From Mesorhizobium huakuii (lineage in GTDB: Bacteria; Pseudomonadota; Alphaproteobacteria; Rhizobiales; Rhizobiaceae), in contig NZ_CP050298.1 in assembly GCF_014189455.1 (NCBI RefSeq), forward strand, positions 62,001 to 126,000: a stretch of DNA of 64,000 nt, given 5' to 3'. A model generated the notes under the pieces. That model searched no databases, had not been told where the DNA came from, and was given only the letters and a program-made list of their open reading frames with translations. Positions within the stretch are counted from its first letter, which is position 1; every line of letters starts with the position of its first letter. Positions 45,481-54,229 of this stretch are shown here, piece after piece. Both the position numbers and the translations under genes were made by a program.

Positions 45481-47268
45481 ATGACAGATCTATCAAAGGT
45501 ACTACAGGTCGTGTTCCTGGTAATTGCGCAAAATCGCAGGCAAAAGGCATTGCTTGCGCTGGTGATCCTAACCATTGCGGCGACAGCGGTAGGTGCTGCG
45601 ATCTTTCCGGTGTTCTTTTCACTGGGTATTGATGCCCTCACAGAGGGTAACGGACGGATCAATGCTGCTGTTACCTACATCCTCTCCTTCGGCATAGGCT
45701 TAACGCTGGTTGGAATCCTTGAACAAATCCAGTGGCTTACCTTCGGGCCCATGAATCTGAGGCTCCAACGCAACTTGACTACCCATGTCTTTCAACATGC
45801 CGTCTCGTTACCTTACTACCGTCTCAAGACCTACACGACCTACGAGATCGGCCGTACGATAGAAAAGGGTTTGGATGCCGTCAGAGACATTACGTCGAAT
45901 CTGACGTTCTTTCTGATCCCAACGATCATCGAACTGGGAATCGCGGCGTCGGTGATTGCCTTCATGATTGATTTTTGGATCGCAGGGTTTCTTGTCGTCG
46001 CACTGTTCTTGTACGGGTTCATCGCAAACATCGCTGCCCGGCGCATTCGCTCGTCGACGGAAGAAGCCATGGAAAGCGGCATCGATGCCTGGAGCTTCGG
46101 CCTCGACGGGGTGGCAAATGCCGAGCTGGTTCAACAATCGAATTTGGGTTCCGAATTCACCAGCAAACTTGACGACAAACTGAAAGTGAACGATCGGGCC
46201 TGGGCAATAACGTTCCGACAGAGGGCCTACTATGGTGGTCTCCAGGCGCTCGTCTTCGGCTTGGTCGTACTTGGCGTATTGTGGCGCGGCGGTGTCAATG
46301 CCGGTGAGGGTATTCTCAGCATCGGGGAACTCGTCCTGCTGAATACCTACATTATTCGACTGCTGCAGCCGGTCGAAACGTTTGCACGCGTTTATCGTGA
46401 CGTGCATGCGGCCCTCGGGGAGGCCCGACTTCTTGCCGATCTGCTGGCAGTCGACGTTCCGGCACCAACGAAGGTCCTGCTGCCGGCGGAAAAGCAGCCT
46501 TTCACCCTGGAACTTCGCCATGTTTCAATTGATGTCGCTGACCATCCGGTGTTGTCCGGCCTTAGCTTCAGTGTTCAGCCGAAGGAACCGCTCTTCATCG
46601 TGGGCCCGTCGGGTGTTGGGAAAACCTCTCTTCTCAAGCTCTTATCCTGCCTTACCATGCCGAGCGATGGGGCGTACATGATAAACGGGAAGGCTGTTTC
46701 GGACGAAAATGCAAGCGCGCTGCGGGAAGACATCGCCGTGGTACAGCAGGACTGCCTTTTGTTCGATTGGACGATCCGGGAGAACATTGCCTTCGGCTAT
46801 TCCGGACCGAAAACGGATATCGACGAGGTGATTTCCATCCTTGGGCTGACAGACGTCATTAATCGGCATGAGGCGCAAGCCGAATCAACGGTGGGAGAGC
46901 GCGGCAATCGATTATCTGGCGGTGAGAAACAGCGTGTGTCGCTTGCCCGTGCCCTACTGAAAAAACCGCGTCTGCTTCTTTTGGACGAGGCCACAGCTGC
47001 GCTAGACGAAGTTAACCGGAAGCGCGCTCTGGCTGCCATTGAGACGCTTCAAAAAGACAACTCCAGCGTGTTCATTACCCATGACCTCTCGTTGATAAAA
47101 CCAATGTCACGCGTTCTCTTTCTTTGCGCGTCCGACACGGCCTTTTACGGCATGCAAAACGAATTGCTGGCCGAAAATCCGACATATCGTCAGTTCATAG
47201 AAGGAATAGAACGCAACAGTGATGTGCCTGCCGGCGTGTCCAAACCCGATAATGGTGAGCGCGCTTAG
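45481..47268 (+). CDS. phzE-like: ABC exporter of the LAP cluster (PhzE-like)
   Basis: 595 residues, fused membrane and ATPase half-transporter, working as a dimer. About six TM helices lie in ~20-300 (ALLALVILTIAATAVGAAIF, FLIPTIIELGIAASVIAFMI, GLQALVFGLVVLGVLW). ATPase: Walker A GPSGVGKTS (~375), signature RLSGGEKQRVSLARAL (~476), Walker B LLLLDEATAALDE (~497), H-loop VFITHDLS. No peptidase C39 domain, so leader removal must be done by another protease. Divergent from the precursor operon; presumably exports the mature peptide and gives self-protection. Intact. Confidence 0.88.
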   Translation: MTDLSKVLQVVFLVIAQNRRQKALLALVILTIAATAVGAAIFPVFFSLGIDALTEGNGRINAAVTYILSFGIGLTLVGILEQIQWLTFGPMNLRLQRNLTTHVFQHAVSLPYYRLKTYTTYEIGRTIEKGLDAVRDITSNLTFFLIPTIIELGIAASVIAFMIDFWIAGFLVVALFLYGFIANIAARRIRSSTEEAMESGIDAWSFGLDGVANAELVQQSNLGSEFTSKLDDKLKVNDRAWAITFRQRAYYGGLQALVFGLVVLGVLWRGGVNAGEGILSIGELVLLNTYIIRLLQPVETFARVYRDVHAALGEARLLADLLAVDVPAPTKVLLPAEKQPFTLELRHVSIDVADHPVLSGLSFSVQPKEPLFIVGPSGVGKTSLLKLLSCLTMPSDGAYMINGKAVSDENASALREDIAVVQQDCLLFDWTIRENIAFGYSGPKTDIDEVISILGLTDVINRHEAQAESTVGERGNRLSGGEKQRVSLARALLKKPRLLLLDEATAALDEVNRKRALAAIETLQKDNSSVFITHDLSLIKPMSRVLFLCASDTAFYGMQNELLAENPTYRQFIEGIERNSDVPAGVSKPDNGERA

Positions 47269-47279
47269 GCGCGCTCCTG

Positions 47280-47435
47280 ATTGGCGCTGTCACGTTGTTC
47301 AGCGTTAACGGATTGACGATAGGCACCGGGCATGTCTGAAGCTGCCGCTACAAGAACCATCGCTTTCCGACCGAGATCATTGCTCACGCCGTTTGGCTCT
47401 ATTACCGATTTCCCTTGGGCCTGCGCCATGTCGAG
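47280..47435 (+). mobile_element. IS6 element B end fragment
   Basis: GGCGCTGTCACGTTGTTCAGC, then the first ~35 transposase codons (AATG as in 31718, YKNHRFPTEIIAHAVWLYYR), cut at 'GTCGAGGA'. Located 12 bases after the exporter stop. Confidence 0.75.
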
Positions 47436-47439
47436 GAAA

Positions 47440-47526
47440 GGTGCTGTCACATTGATTTTGGCTTAACGGTTTGACGATAAGTCAGGTTGGCATGGTCGAA
47501 GCATGCGCCACCTACAAGAACCATCG
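47440..47526 (+). mobile_element. Another IS6-type end fragment
   Basis: GGTGCTGTCACATTG..., ATGGTCGAAGCATGC..., TACAAGAACCATCG: a third variant of IS6 left end, 87 bp, immediately followed by element D. Confidence 0.6.
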
Positions 47527-48343
47527 GGCACCGTAAACTTAACGCTGTGAAAACAAGATCTGGGAGTGAGGCTTTGGTTCATTCGGCGTGAAGTCGCGCG
47601 ATTTGGCGCCATGCTTGCATGGCAGTTGCTCGCAGTTCTCGATGGTGGGTGGATGGAATATCGTGGCGGGGAACGTTAAAGAGGTTGGCGATCGGGTCGT
47701 GGACGGAAACGAAACGCTGAAGATGTCGCGCTGACTTGAAGCGCTTCATGATCCTCTCCCGCCGTCGGACGGTTGATGAGAGTTCTCCGCCCGATTGTTC
47801 AGGCCCTTGTGCGAGCGATGCTCGACGCCTGGCATGATCTCGCGCTTCGCCGCACCGTAGGATCGAAGCTTGTCGGTGATCATCACACGCGGCGAACGGC
47901 CTTGCCCTTTCAGAAGCTTTCGCATCAAGCGCTTTGCCGCCTTGGCATTGCGACGGCTTTGCACCAACACGTCGAGAACAAACCCGTCCTGATCAACGGC
48001 GCGCCAAAGCCAGTGTTTCTTTCCACCGATGGTGATGACAACCTCATCGAGATGCCATTTGTCGCCGAGCTTGCCGGCCGATCGCTTCCGGATATCATTG
48101 GCAAAGTGTCTGCCAAATTTCTCAGCCCAAAGTCGCACGGTCTGGTGAGAGACGATGACGCCACGAGCTGCCAGCATATCCTCGACCATCCGCAGGCTGA
48201 GCGGAAACCGGAAATAGAGCCAAACGGCATGGGCAATCACCTGCGCCGGAAATCGGTGGCGACGATAAAGAGGATCACGGGAAAATCTGGTCATGCCGCC
48301 AGATCCCACATTTTGATCGATGCCCGGTTAACGTTACGGTGCC
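47527..48343 (-). mobile_element. IS6-family element D, defective
   Basis: 817 bp with ends GGCACCGTAAACTTAACG on the left and, read inward from the right, GGCACCGTAACGTTAACC. Inserted into a ThiF-family gene, whose 5' part is lost. Confidence 0.88.
47579..48294 (-). pseudogene. IS6-family transposase, one frameshift
   Basis: MTRFSRDPLYRRHRFPAQVI, WHLDEVVITIGGKKHWL (Asp), VMITDKLRSYGAAKRE (Asp), HKGLNNRAENSHQP (Glu). The frame is lost by one base after NSHQP (near 47770). The last ~60 codons (MKRFKSARHLQRFVS...) follow in another frame to 47579. All catalytic residues precede the break. Confidence 0.85.
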
Positions 48344-49053
48344 AGCTGCAAGACACACTCACGTCGCGCGCGCAGATCAGCGACCTGAACGCCGGGTTCG
48401 CCGATGAGACAGCCGCCGTCATCGGACTCGGTGGCACCGGTGCCTATCTCCTCGACCTGCTGGTCAAGACGCCGGTCCCCAAGATCCGCGCGTTCGACGG
48501 TGACATCTACCACGTCCACACCGCGTTTCGTTCGCCGGGCCGTCTCTCCAAGGAGGAACTTCGAACGGCCAAGGCTTCCGTCTACGGCGACCGCTATGAC
48601 AACTTTCGGCGCGGGCTGACCGTCGAGACCACCTACATCGGAGAGGCCACCGCCGACCGCCTTGACGGTGTCACCTTCGCCTTTGTTTGCGTCGACAAGG
48701 GATCCTCGCGCGCCGGAATCTTCGACTTGCTAATCTCCCGCAACATCCCCTTCATCGATGTCGGCATGGGCCTCAACCGAAAGCACGGCCCAATCGCCGG
48801 CATGCTGCGGGCCACATATTATCCCGTCGGCGATGGCGCAGCGATGCGCGACCGGAAGCTGGCCGACCTCTCCGACGTCGCCGACGACATTTACCGCTCC
48901 AATATCCAGATTGGCGAACTGAACGCGCTCAATGCCTGCCTTGCCATGATTCGCTACAAGCAGGTGCGCGGCCTCTACCGCGACACTGAGGGATATCGGC
49001 ACATGTTGTTCGGGATCGACGACCTGAGCCTCACCGGAGACACCTATGATTAG
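48344..49053 (+). pseudogene. ThiF-family E1-like adenylyltransferase, 5' end lost to IS6
   Basis: ~236 codons remain: the nucleotide-binding loop AAVIGLGGTGAYLLDLLVKT, then IRAFDGDIYHVHTAFRSPGR (acidic ATP/Mg residues), VCVDKGSSRAGIFDLL and a C-terminal helical part. E1-like enzymes adenylate the C-terminus of a ubiquitin-like protein. In bacteria such genes often carry an N-terminal E2-like domain and follow a ubiquitin-like gene; both would have been upstream and are missing. Overlaps the DUF6527 gene by 8 bases. Confidence 0.75.
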
Positions 49054-49444
49054 GATTAAGGTCGAGCGCGTGCGGACCATGCCGGCGCAGCTCGAGTCGG
49101 GCGTGCTCTACGTGTCGGAGGAGTTCGAGACGGCGGCGCACCTGTGCGCATGCGGCTGCGGTTCAAAGGTGCGGACGCCGCTGGGGCCAACCGAATGGCG
49201 GTTCACCGATCACCCCGAAGGACCGTCGCTGTATCCGTCGATCGGCAATTGGCAGCGTTCGTGCAAGTCGCACTACTGGATCGACCGGGGCGAGATTGAG
49301 TGGTCCACTCAGTTGACACCCGCGCAAATTGCCGCCGGCCGCGCAGCCGAGGAACGCCGGCGCGAACACTATTACGCCGAGCTCTATCCAGACCGGTGGT
49401 GGGTACGCGTTTGGCGCTGGCTCAAGTCGATGCTGGGCCATTAG
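49046..49444 (+). CDS. DUF6527-family protein
   Basis: 132 residues. The putative zinc site is HLCACGCGSKVRTPLGPTEW ... SLYPSIGNWQRSCKSHYWI, with three close Cys, a distal Cys and His. Proteins of this type are found after ThiF/E2-like genes in bacterial ubiquitin-like operons, as here. Biochemical role unknown. The frame is intact, but its partners upstream are damaged. Confidence 0.75.
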   Translation: MIRIKVERVRTMPAQLESGVLYVSEEFETAAHLCACGCGSKVRTPLGPTEWRFTDHPEGPSLYPSIGNWQRSCKSHYWIDRGEIEWSTQLTPAQIAAGRAAEERRREHYYAELYPDRWWVRVWRWLKSMLGH

Positions 49445-49573
49445 CAAATTCGGCTCGAATATCTCTACGAGGTGAAGTCAGCCCTCGATGAGGGCGGTGG
49501 GTTCAAGGTGACTGCCCTCGAGATCGCCGGTAGCGCGAACTTTGAGCGCACGCAGCGATTCAGGACGTTGTAA
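49445..49573 (+). pseudogene. C-terminal fragment of an unknown protein
   Basis: The 42-codon open stretch QIRLEYLYEVKSALDEGGGF then KVTALEIAGSANFERTQRFR ends at a TAA (49571-49573). It looks like a genuine protein tail, but the family is not recognised. Confidence 0.35.
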
Positions 49574-49697
49574 TGCCGTTCGTGTTCAAGCTGGGCTTCC
49601 CCGCCTTTTCAGCCTAAAGAACCACCTCGCCTGTCCGAACGATCTGGACAAACCGGACTATCCGGACTATATGTGTGCCACAGAAATGGAGGCCGCC

Positions 49698-49904
49698 ATG
49701 GTCGCAACGGTTCGAAAATCTGGAACGGGCGTGCACGTTAATGTGAGCAGCGCGGCCGTCGCCGACATTCTTGAAGTGTTGGCACGGCACAACCCAGGAA
49801 TCTCCCGATCGGAGCTAAAGGGCAAGAGCAAAATGGTAGCTGCGGTGACTGCGGCAGCTGTCCGGCTTTCGGAGGAGAACCAGCGCCAGATCTCTGGTTC
49901 ATGA
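49698..49904 (+). CDS. Small hypothetical protein upstream of a toxin-antitoxin pair
   Basis: 68 residues, MVATVRKSGTGVHVNVSSAA then VADILEVLARHNPGISRSEL. GGAGG lies 6 bases before the ATG at 49698, so translation is likely. The start looks like a short strand followed by helices; no family recognised. It could be a third gene of the RES/Xre unit 20 bases downstream. Confidence 0.5.
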   Translation: MVATVRKSGTGVHVNVSSAAVADILEVLARHNPGISRSELKGKSKMVAAVTAAAVRLSEENQRQISGS

Positions 49905-49923
49905 AAAGGATCTTGCCCAGGCA

Positions 49924-50415
49924 ATGGAGACGGTGGTCGCGGATCTCGCTGGTCGAGGCGACAGCAGGCCGATCAAGCTCGACGTTGAAAGGCCTGTTGA
50001 GGTCAGTCACGGCGCGGGACTCGGCAACGTAGTAGATCTCGAGGAAGGTCGGCGAAGGGTCGCGGAATATGCAACAGCGGTTCGCCTCGAAGACTGGGCA
50101 GGGCCGGTTGCAGGGCCGAGTGATATTGAGAGGGCCTTTGGAACAAGAAGATCCACACTCCATGATTGGCAAAAACGGGGAGCCGTCATCGGCTTGCTGA
50201 AGGGTGAACGAAAGCATGTCTTTCCCTTGGCACAGTTTCTGGACGGCCGGCCGGTCAAGGGGATGTCTGAAGTCACGAGCATCATCCGCAATTCTCGCGC
50301 GGCCTGGCAATGGCTGATTCAGCCGAAGCCCAGTATCGGGGGCGCTCCTCTCGACCTTCTCAAAGCTGGACAGGTGAACGAGGTTGTTGCGGCCGCCGAG
50401 CGTGACTTCAGCTGA
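49924..50415 (+). CDS. Xre/MbcA/ParS-type antitoxin (module 1)
   Basis: 163 residues. An HTH-like middle (DIERAFGTRRSTLHDWQKRG) and a C-terminal toxin-binding domain (IIRNSRAAWQWLIQPKPSIG, GAPLDLLKAGQVNEVVAAAE) follow the COG5642 antitoxin plan. It is followed two bases later by a RES-domain toxin. The antitoxin should bind both the toxin and the module's own promoter. Confidence 0.82.
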   Translation: METVVADLAGRGDSRPIKLDVERPVEVSHGAGLGNVVDLEEGRRRVAEYATAVRLEDWAGPVAGPSDIERAFGTRRSTLHDWQKRGAVIGLLKGERKHVFPLAQFLDGRPVKGMSEVTSIIRNSRAAWQWLIQPKPSIGGAPLDLLKAGQVNEVVAAAERDFS

Positions 50416-50417
50416 TC

Positions 50418-51002
50418 GTGAAGCTTGATCCCAAGACAGTCGCGGACCTCGCTCTCGGATTTCAGCCGCGTTCATACCTCCGCGTGATGCGCGCCGCGCA
50501 TATGGCGACGCCGCTGGGGATGGGTTTTGGACACACACGCTTCTCAAGTCCGGATAGGACGTTTCAACTCGTCTACATCGCCCACGACCTTGCAACGGCA
50601 ATTGCCGAGACCATCGTCCGGGACAGGTTCGAGGGCAGGATGAAGCGTGTCCTTGATCAAAGCGAGATCGAAGAGTGGGCCGTAGCGGAGATTACGGCGA
50701 CGTCTCCGCTCACGGTACTCGATCTGCGGACCACGGGCCTCCTCAGGTTGGGAGTCAGCACTGACGCCGCTCGAGCCAAAAACCATTGGCGAGGGCGACA
50801 ACTCAGCGCGGCGATTCATGGCGCCTTCGCGATTGACGGCCTGCTTTATGCATCCCGTCTCACATCCGCCGAGTGTGTGGCCGTTTACGATAGAGCCATT
50901 GAGGGAAAGCTGGGCGCGTCACCAGCAACAAATCTAGTGCGGCACCCAGACCTGATAGCTGCTCTGCAGTCTATTGGTGTCTCCCTTCGAGGAGGTGCCT
51001 GA
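50418..51002 (+). CDS. RES-domain toxin (module 1)
   Basis: 194 residues from a GTG start. RES hallmark residues: Arg in FGHTRFSSPDRTFQLVYIA, Glu in ATAIAETIVRDRF, Ser in LLYASRLTSAECVAVYDRAI. RES toxins deplete NAD+ (NAD phosphorylase) or ADP-ribosylate targets, stopping growth. Coupled directly to its antitoxin. The frame is intact. Confidence 0.85.
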   Translation: MKLDPKTVADLALGFQPRSYLRVMRAAHMATPLGMGFGHTRFSSPDRTFQLVYIAHDLATAIAETIVRDRFEGRMKRVLDQSEIEEWAVAEITATSPLTVLDLRTTGLLRLGVSTDAARAKNHWRGRQLSAAIHGAFAIDGLLYASRLTSAECVAVYDRAIEGKLGASPATNLVRHPDLIAALQSIGVSLRGGA

Positions 51003-51004
51003 CG

Positions 51005-51770
51005 ATGGCCGGGAACATTACGTCGGTGAATTTCTCGGGACGTTTCAAGAAGCTGAACGGAACCGTCGCACTGACCGCAACGCGCGCGGACATTATCCGG
51101 TCACTGCTGACCGTGGGGTATCCGAGCCGAAGGGCGGCCGTGCGCGTCGTGGGTAGGTGGAGGGAACGAATGCTGGTCGCCATGGCGACTGGCTATCTCG
51201 ACAATGCGCTAAACACGACGCTTTACTTCCGCAATCTCGAGCAGTCGGAGAAGGTCGGTGTTTCGTTCCTGCTCGGCGAGGCATTCACCCATTGGTACGC
51301 GCAAGACAGGATGAAGATTGAATATCTCGTCCATGTGGGTGGGCTATCGAGTTGCACATGGACTTCACCGACTACTCCGCTTACCCCGAAGACGGGCGCG
51401 TCCCTGCCAGCCGCATTTCATCGGCATACGCCGCACGGAGAGTCATGTCTTCGAAAGCAAGGGCCGGATTCGGCGGCCGGCGGCAAGTGCTGTGAGCAAG
51501 GCGCTCGGGCAAGTGTCCGCCCTTCATTCGGTCAATGGCAAGGCGCCAAAGACCCGGTGTGCAAGTTTCTTCATGCTCAGGAGCGCCGGTACCGAGGGGT
51601 TCGGTGTCCGACCCTCCCGTTGACGGCAAGGGCTGCGGAGTCAACTTCGACGTTCTCGAAGCGCTCACCAAGGCATATTCCTTCGCGCCGATAGTGGCGC
51701 CCGCGGTGTGCGCGAGGTCGTCAACTTCTTTTCCCGCAAGACTTTGCGCATCCGGGATGGCCCGGCGTAG
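51005..51770 (+). pseudogene. Unknown gene downstream of RES module 1, multiple frameshifts
   Basis: Opens MAGNITSVNFSGRFKKLNGT with ~105 good codons (LLGEAFTHWYAQDRMKIEYL). The apparent protein then jumps frames near 51335 and 51420-51610 (ALGQVSALHSVNGKAPKTRC; VNFDVLEALTKAYS). The gene starts two bases after the toxin stop, so it may once have belonged to that operon. Family not recognised. Confidence 0.45.
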
Positions 51771-51976
51771 CCAGGTCGGCACCGTTGCCATCAAGGGGGC
51801 ACCAACAAGCGTGGCGTGGTGGCGCGGAGAGGGTTTGGGACGCAGAATCATCGAAAGCACGATGAATCACGACGGCGCTTTTGGCAACAGAAATGGACAA
51901 AAAGCGCAGCGCCTGTCGTGCTACGAACACGATCGATAATCTTGCATTATCGTTCGTAATTGCGCTAGGGTGAGAA

Positions 51977-53172
51977 ATGGCCATTTTCGTCGCGCAAAAG
52001 CCCGAAAAACACGTCGACCCGACCTCCGGACCGTCCCACGGCACGGCCGCCGTCATCGATCATTCGCCGGCGGAGGCAGTCGCCGACGATCTCCCCGATA
52101 TCATCGATGTCGTCCTCGCCATGGGACAGCCGTCGGACGATTTTTCGGGGGAAAACACGGCAGCGGCGGCGCCGCCAATTGTCAGCCTTCCGGCTCACCT
52201 GGAAGGGCTCGCCGAGCGCGCTCGCGATTACGTCGAGGCAGCAAGCTCGGCCAACACCCGGCGCGCTTACGCCGCCGACTGGAAGCATTTTTGCGCCTGG
52301 GCGCGCCGCCAGCATCTCGATGTGTTGCCGCCAAATCCCCAAACCGTCGGGCTCTACATCACCGCTTGTGCGTCGGGAAAGGTAACAGGGGATAAAAAAC
52401 CGAACGCCGTTTCGACGATCGAGCGCCGTCTCTCTTCGCTGACCTGGAATTTTTCTCAGCGTGGCCGCAAGCCGCCGGCGAAACCCAGGAGCAGCATGGC
52501 GCGGTCACGCAAGCCGCGTAAGCCGGCCCGGTCCAGCGTTTCCAGCATGGCAATCAGGTCTTCAGGCAGAATGGCTTCCTTTTGCCGGGGAGGGGAGGCG
52601 TGGCTGTTGCGAATGCCGGCCATGACGGTGGCGATATGCCGGTCCTTTCTGTCAAGCGGCTGGTCGCCCATGGCCCCCTCTTCCGCCGCGTCACCGGGCA
52701 AGGCAAAGCGGTGGGCGTCAACGATCAGGAGGTGGCGCGGCTGGTCAAACGCGCGGCGTTGGCCGGCGGCGCCGCCCGAAATCGTCGGTCTCGATGTCGG
52801 CCGCGATCAGACCGAAGACGGTCGCGGCTGGATCGAGATTTTTCCCGACAAGGGCGTGCTGGTGACGCTGCGCGGAAAACCGGCTGGCGCGAGGTCGAAA
52901 TCGGCCGCGGCTCGTCCGATGCCACCTGCCCCGTCGTCGCCCTGCAGACTTGGCTGAAGCTGGCGCGGATCGTGCGCGGCGACCTGTCCGAAGGGGATCG
53001 CGCCACAAAATTCTCGGGCCATTCCTTGCGCGCGGGCCTTGCTTCCTCGGCCGAGGTCGACGAACGCTTTGTGCAAAAACAACTCGGACATGCCTCGGCT
53101 GAAATGACTCGCCGCTATCAGCGCAGACGCGATCGTTTCCGTGTCAATCTCACCAAAGCATCAGGCCTGTAG
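51977..53172 (+). pseudogene. Tyrosine integrase, scrambled with an inverted internal segment
   Basis: The N-terminal SAM-like part (ARDYVEAASSANTRRAYAAD to STIERRLSSLTWN) is normal. The next block (QPLDRKDRHIATVMAGIRNS...DRAMLLLGFAGGLR) is present but inverted, readable on the minus strand at about 52675-52460. Then comes HGPLFRRVTGQGKAVGVNDQ, which should come later, then EIVGLDVGRDQTEDG..., which should come earlier, then the catalytic end HSLRAGLASSAEVDERFVQK, LGHASAEMTRRYQR (Tyr). There is also a one-base loss after VTLRGK. The copy at 54230 keeps the normal order, so this one was rearranged. Confidence 0.75.
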
Positions 53173-53214
53173 GACGAAACGACCCCTCCCCTGCCGTTCG
53201 GATGCCCGAGTGCG

Positions 53215-53733
53215 TTATCGCCAGGATAGCTGGTCCTTCGGCAGCCGACCGCTCGGGTCGAATACAGTTACCTTGTGCGGCAGATCCGGACCCCAGTCCC
53301 AAAGGACCAGGTTGCGATCCTCCATCTCAGCACTTGGCGCGAAGCTTGGGACCACAATGCCGGCAATGTTTCGAGACCGCAGCCGGTCGTAGATGGACCA
53401 GGACGCCGGGCGCTCTCCGTCGCTAAGCGCCGTCGCCCAGGCGCAGGCCATGTCTTCGAAAGCGACAGAAAACTCTCCCCTCCCCTCTTCCGTTGTCAGA
53501 TCCGCGATGTCGTTACAGTCGATCTCATAGGAACACAGCACGCACGGATCGATCCGCTGCGCGAAGCCCTGGTTGGCCTCCTTGATCGCTGTCATGAGGG
53601 TCAGTGCCAGATAGAGCGCCGGCACGCCTTTGGGATTGAATCGGGCGCCTCGGATTGCCGCCCCTTCGCCGGAAGTCGGCTTGAATGCCCAACGTGGATC
53701 GTGTGCGCGGTAGCAGGTTCTGACGAACCTCAC
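53215..53733 (-). CDS. RES-domain toxin (module 2)
   Basis: 172 residues starting MRFVRTCYRAHDPRWAFKPT. RES residues: Arg in GAAIRGARFNPKGVPALYLA, Glu in TAIKEANQG, and a downstream Ser in ASWSIYDRLR. Short form of the family. It overlaps its antitoxin by 4 bases (ATGA). The module lies between two degraded copies of the same integrase and points opposite to modules 1 and 3. Confidence 0.85.
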   Translation of the reverse strand: MRFVRTCYRAHDPRWAFKPTSGEGAAIRGARFNPKGVPALYLALTLMTAIKEANQGFAQRIDPCVLCSYEIDCNDIADLTTEEGRGEFSVAFEDMACAWATALSDGERPASWSIYDRLRSRNIAGIVVPSFAPSAEMEDRNLVLWDWGPDLPHKVTVFDPSGRLPKDQLSWR

Positions 53734-54128
53734 GCAAACCCGCCAACGGCCATGTGATCGAGATAATCACGCACCGCAGCGGCCTTGCCGTCCTTCACCA
53801 GCGCTTCAGCAGTGCGTCCGCCAAATGCTGGAAGCGGCTGAGCTCGGTACCAAGCCATCGCCTGCTCCTTGCCGCCCGCCCAATCCGTCACGCGGCTGAT
53901 GATCTCAAGCATCTCCCGCAGACGCCCCTGTGTCTTAACCGTAGCGCTGCGCTCTGACCGATAAAGGGTCTCGCGAGCAAGACCGGCGGTCTGGGCCAAC
54001 TGGCCCTTTGACATGCCAAAACCGTCCGCGACCTGCTCGATCGCAATCTTCCCGTTCCGGTCCATATAGGACAAGATGAGAGGTCCGTTCTGCTCGGGGA
54101 TCTTGAGTGCGTGGGCCACAGAATTCAT
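53730..54128 (-). CDS. Xre/MbcA/ParS-type antitoxin (module 2)
   Basis: 132 residues from MNSVAHALKIPEQNGPLILS (ATG at 54128); the longer open frame from 54233 lacks support. The N-terminal HTH (GFGMSKGQLAQTAGLARETL) and C-terminal toxin-binding domain (RVTDWAGGKEQAMAWYRAQP, FGGRTAEALVKDGKAAAVRD) are classic. Neutralises the RES toxin with which it overlaps. Confidence 0.85.
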   Translation of the reverse strand: MNSVAHALKIPEQNGPLILSYMDRNGKIAIEQVADGFGMSKGQLAQTAGLARETLYRSERSATVKTQGRLREMLEIISRVTDWAGGKEQAMAWYRAQPLPAFGGRTAEALVKDGKAAAVRDYLDHMAVGGFA

Positions 54129-54229
54129 CCTGCCATATTGAGAGTCATATTTCTTGTGCAAAAGATATGGCAGTTCTCGACAGTTTTCAAGTCCAGGACC
54201 GACCAATTCAAGCTGCTGCCACCGCCCTA

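Noticed and set aside
46575..46787. Minus-strand frame inside the exporter gene
   Set aside because: Shadow of the ABC ATPase; no supporting start site.
52456..52701. A separate minus-strand gene inside the integrase region
   Set aside because: Its product matches the missing internal block of the flanking integrase, so it is an inverted piece of that gene rather than a gene of its own.
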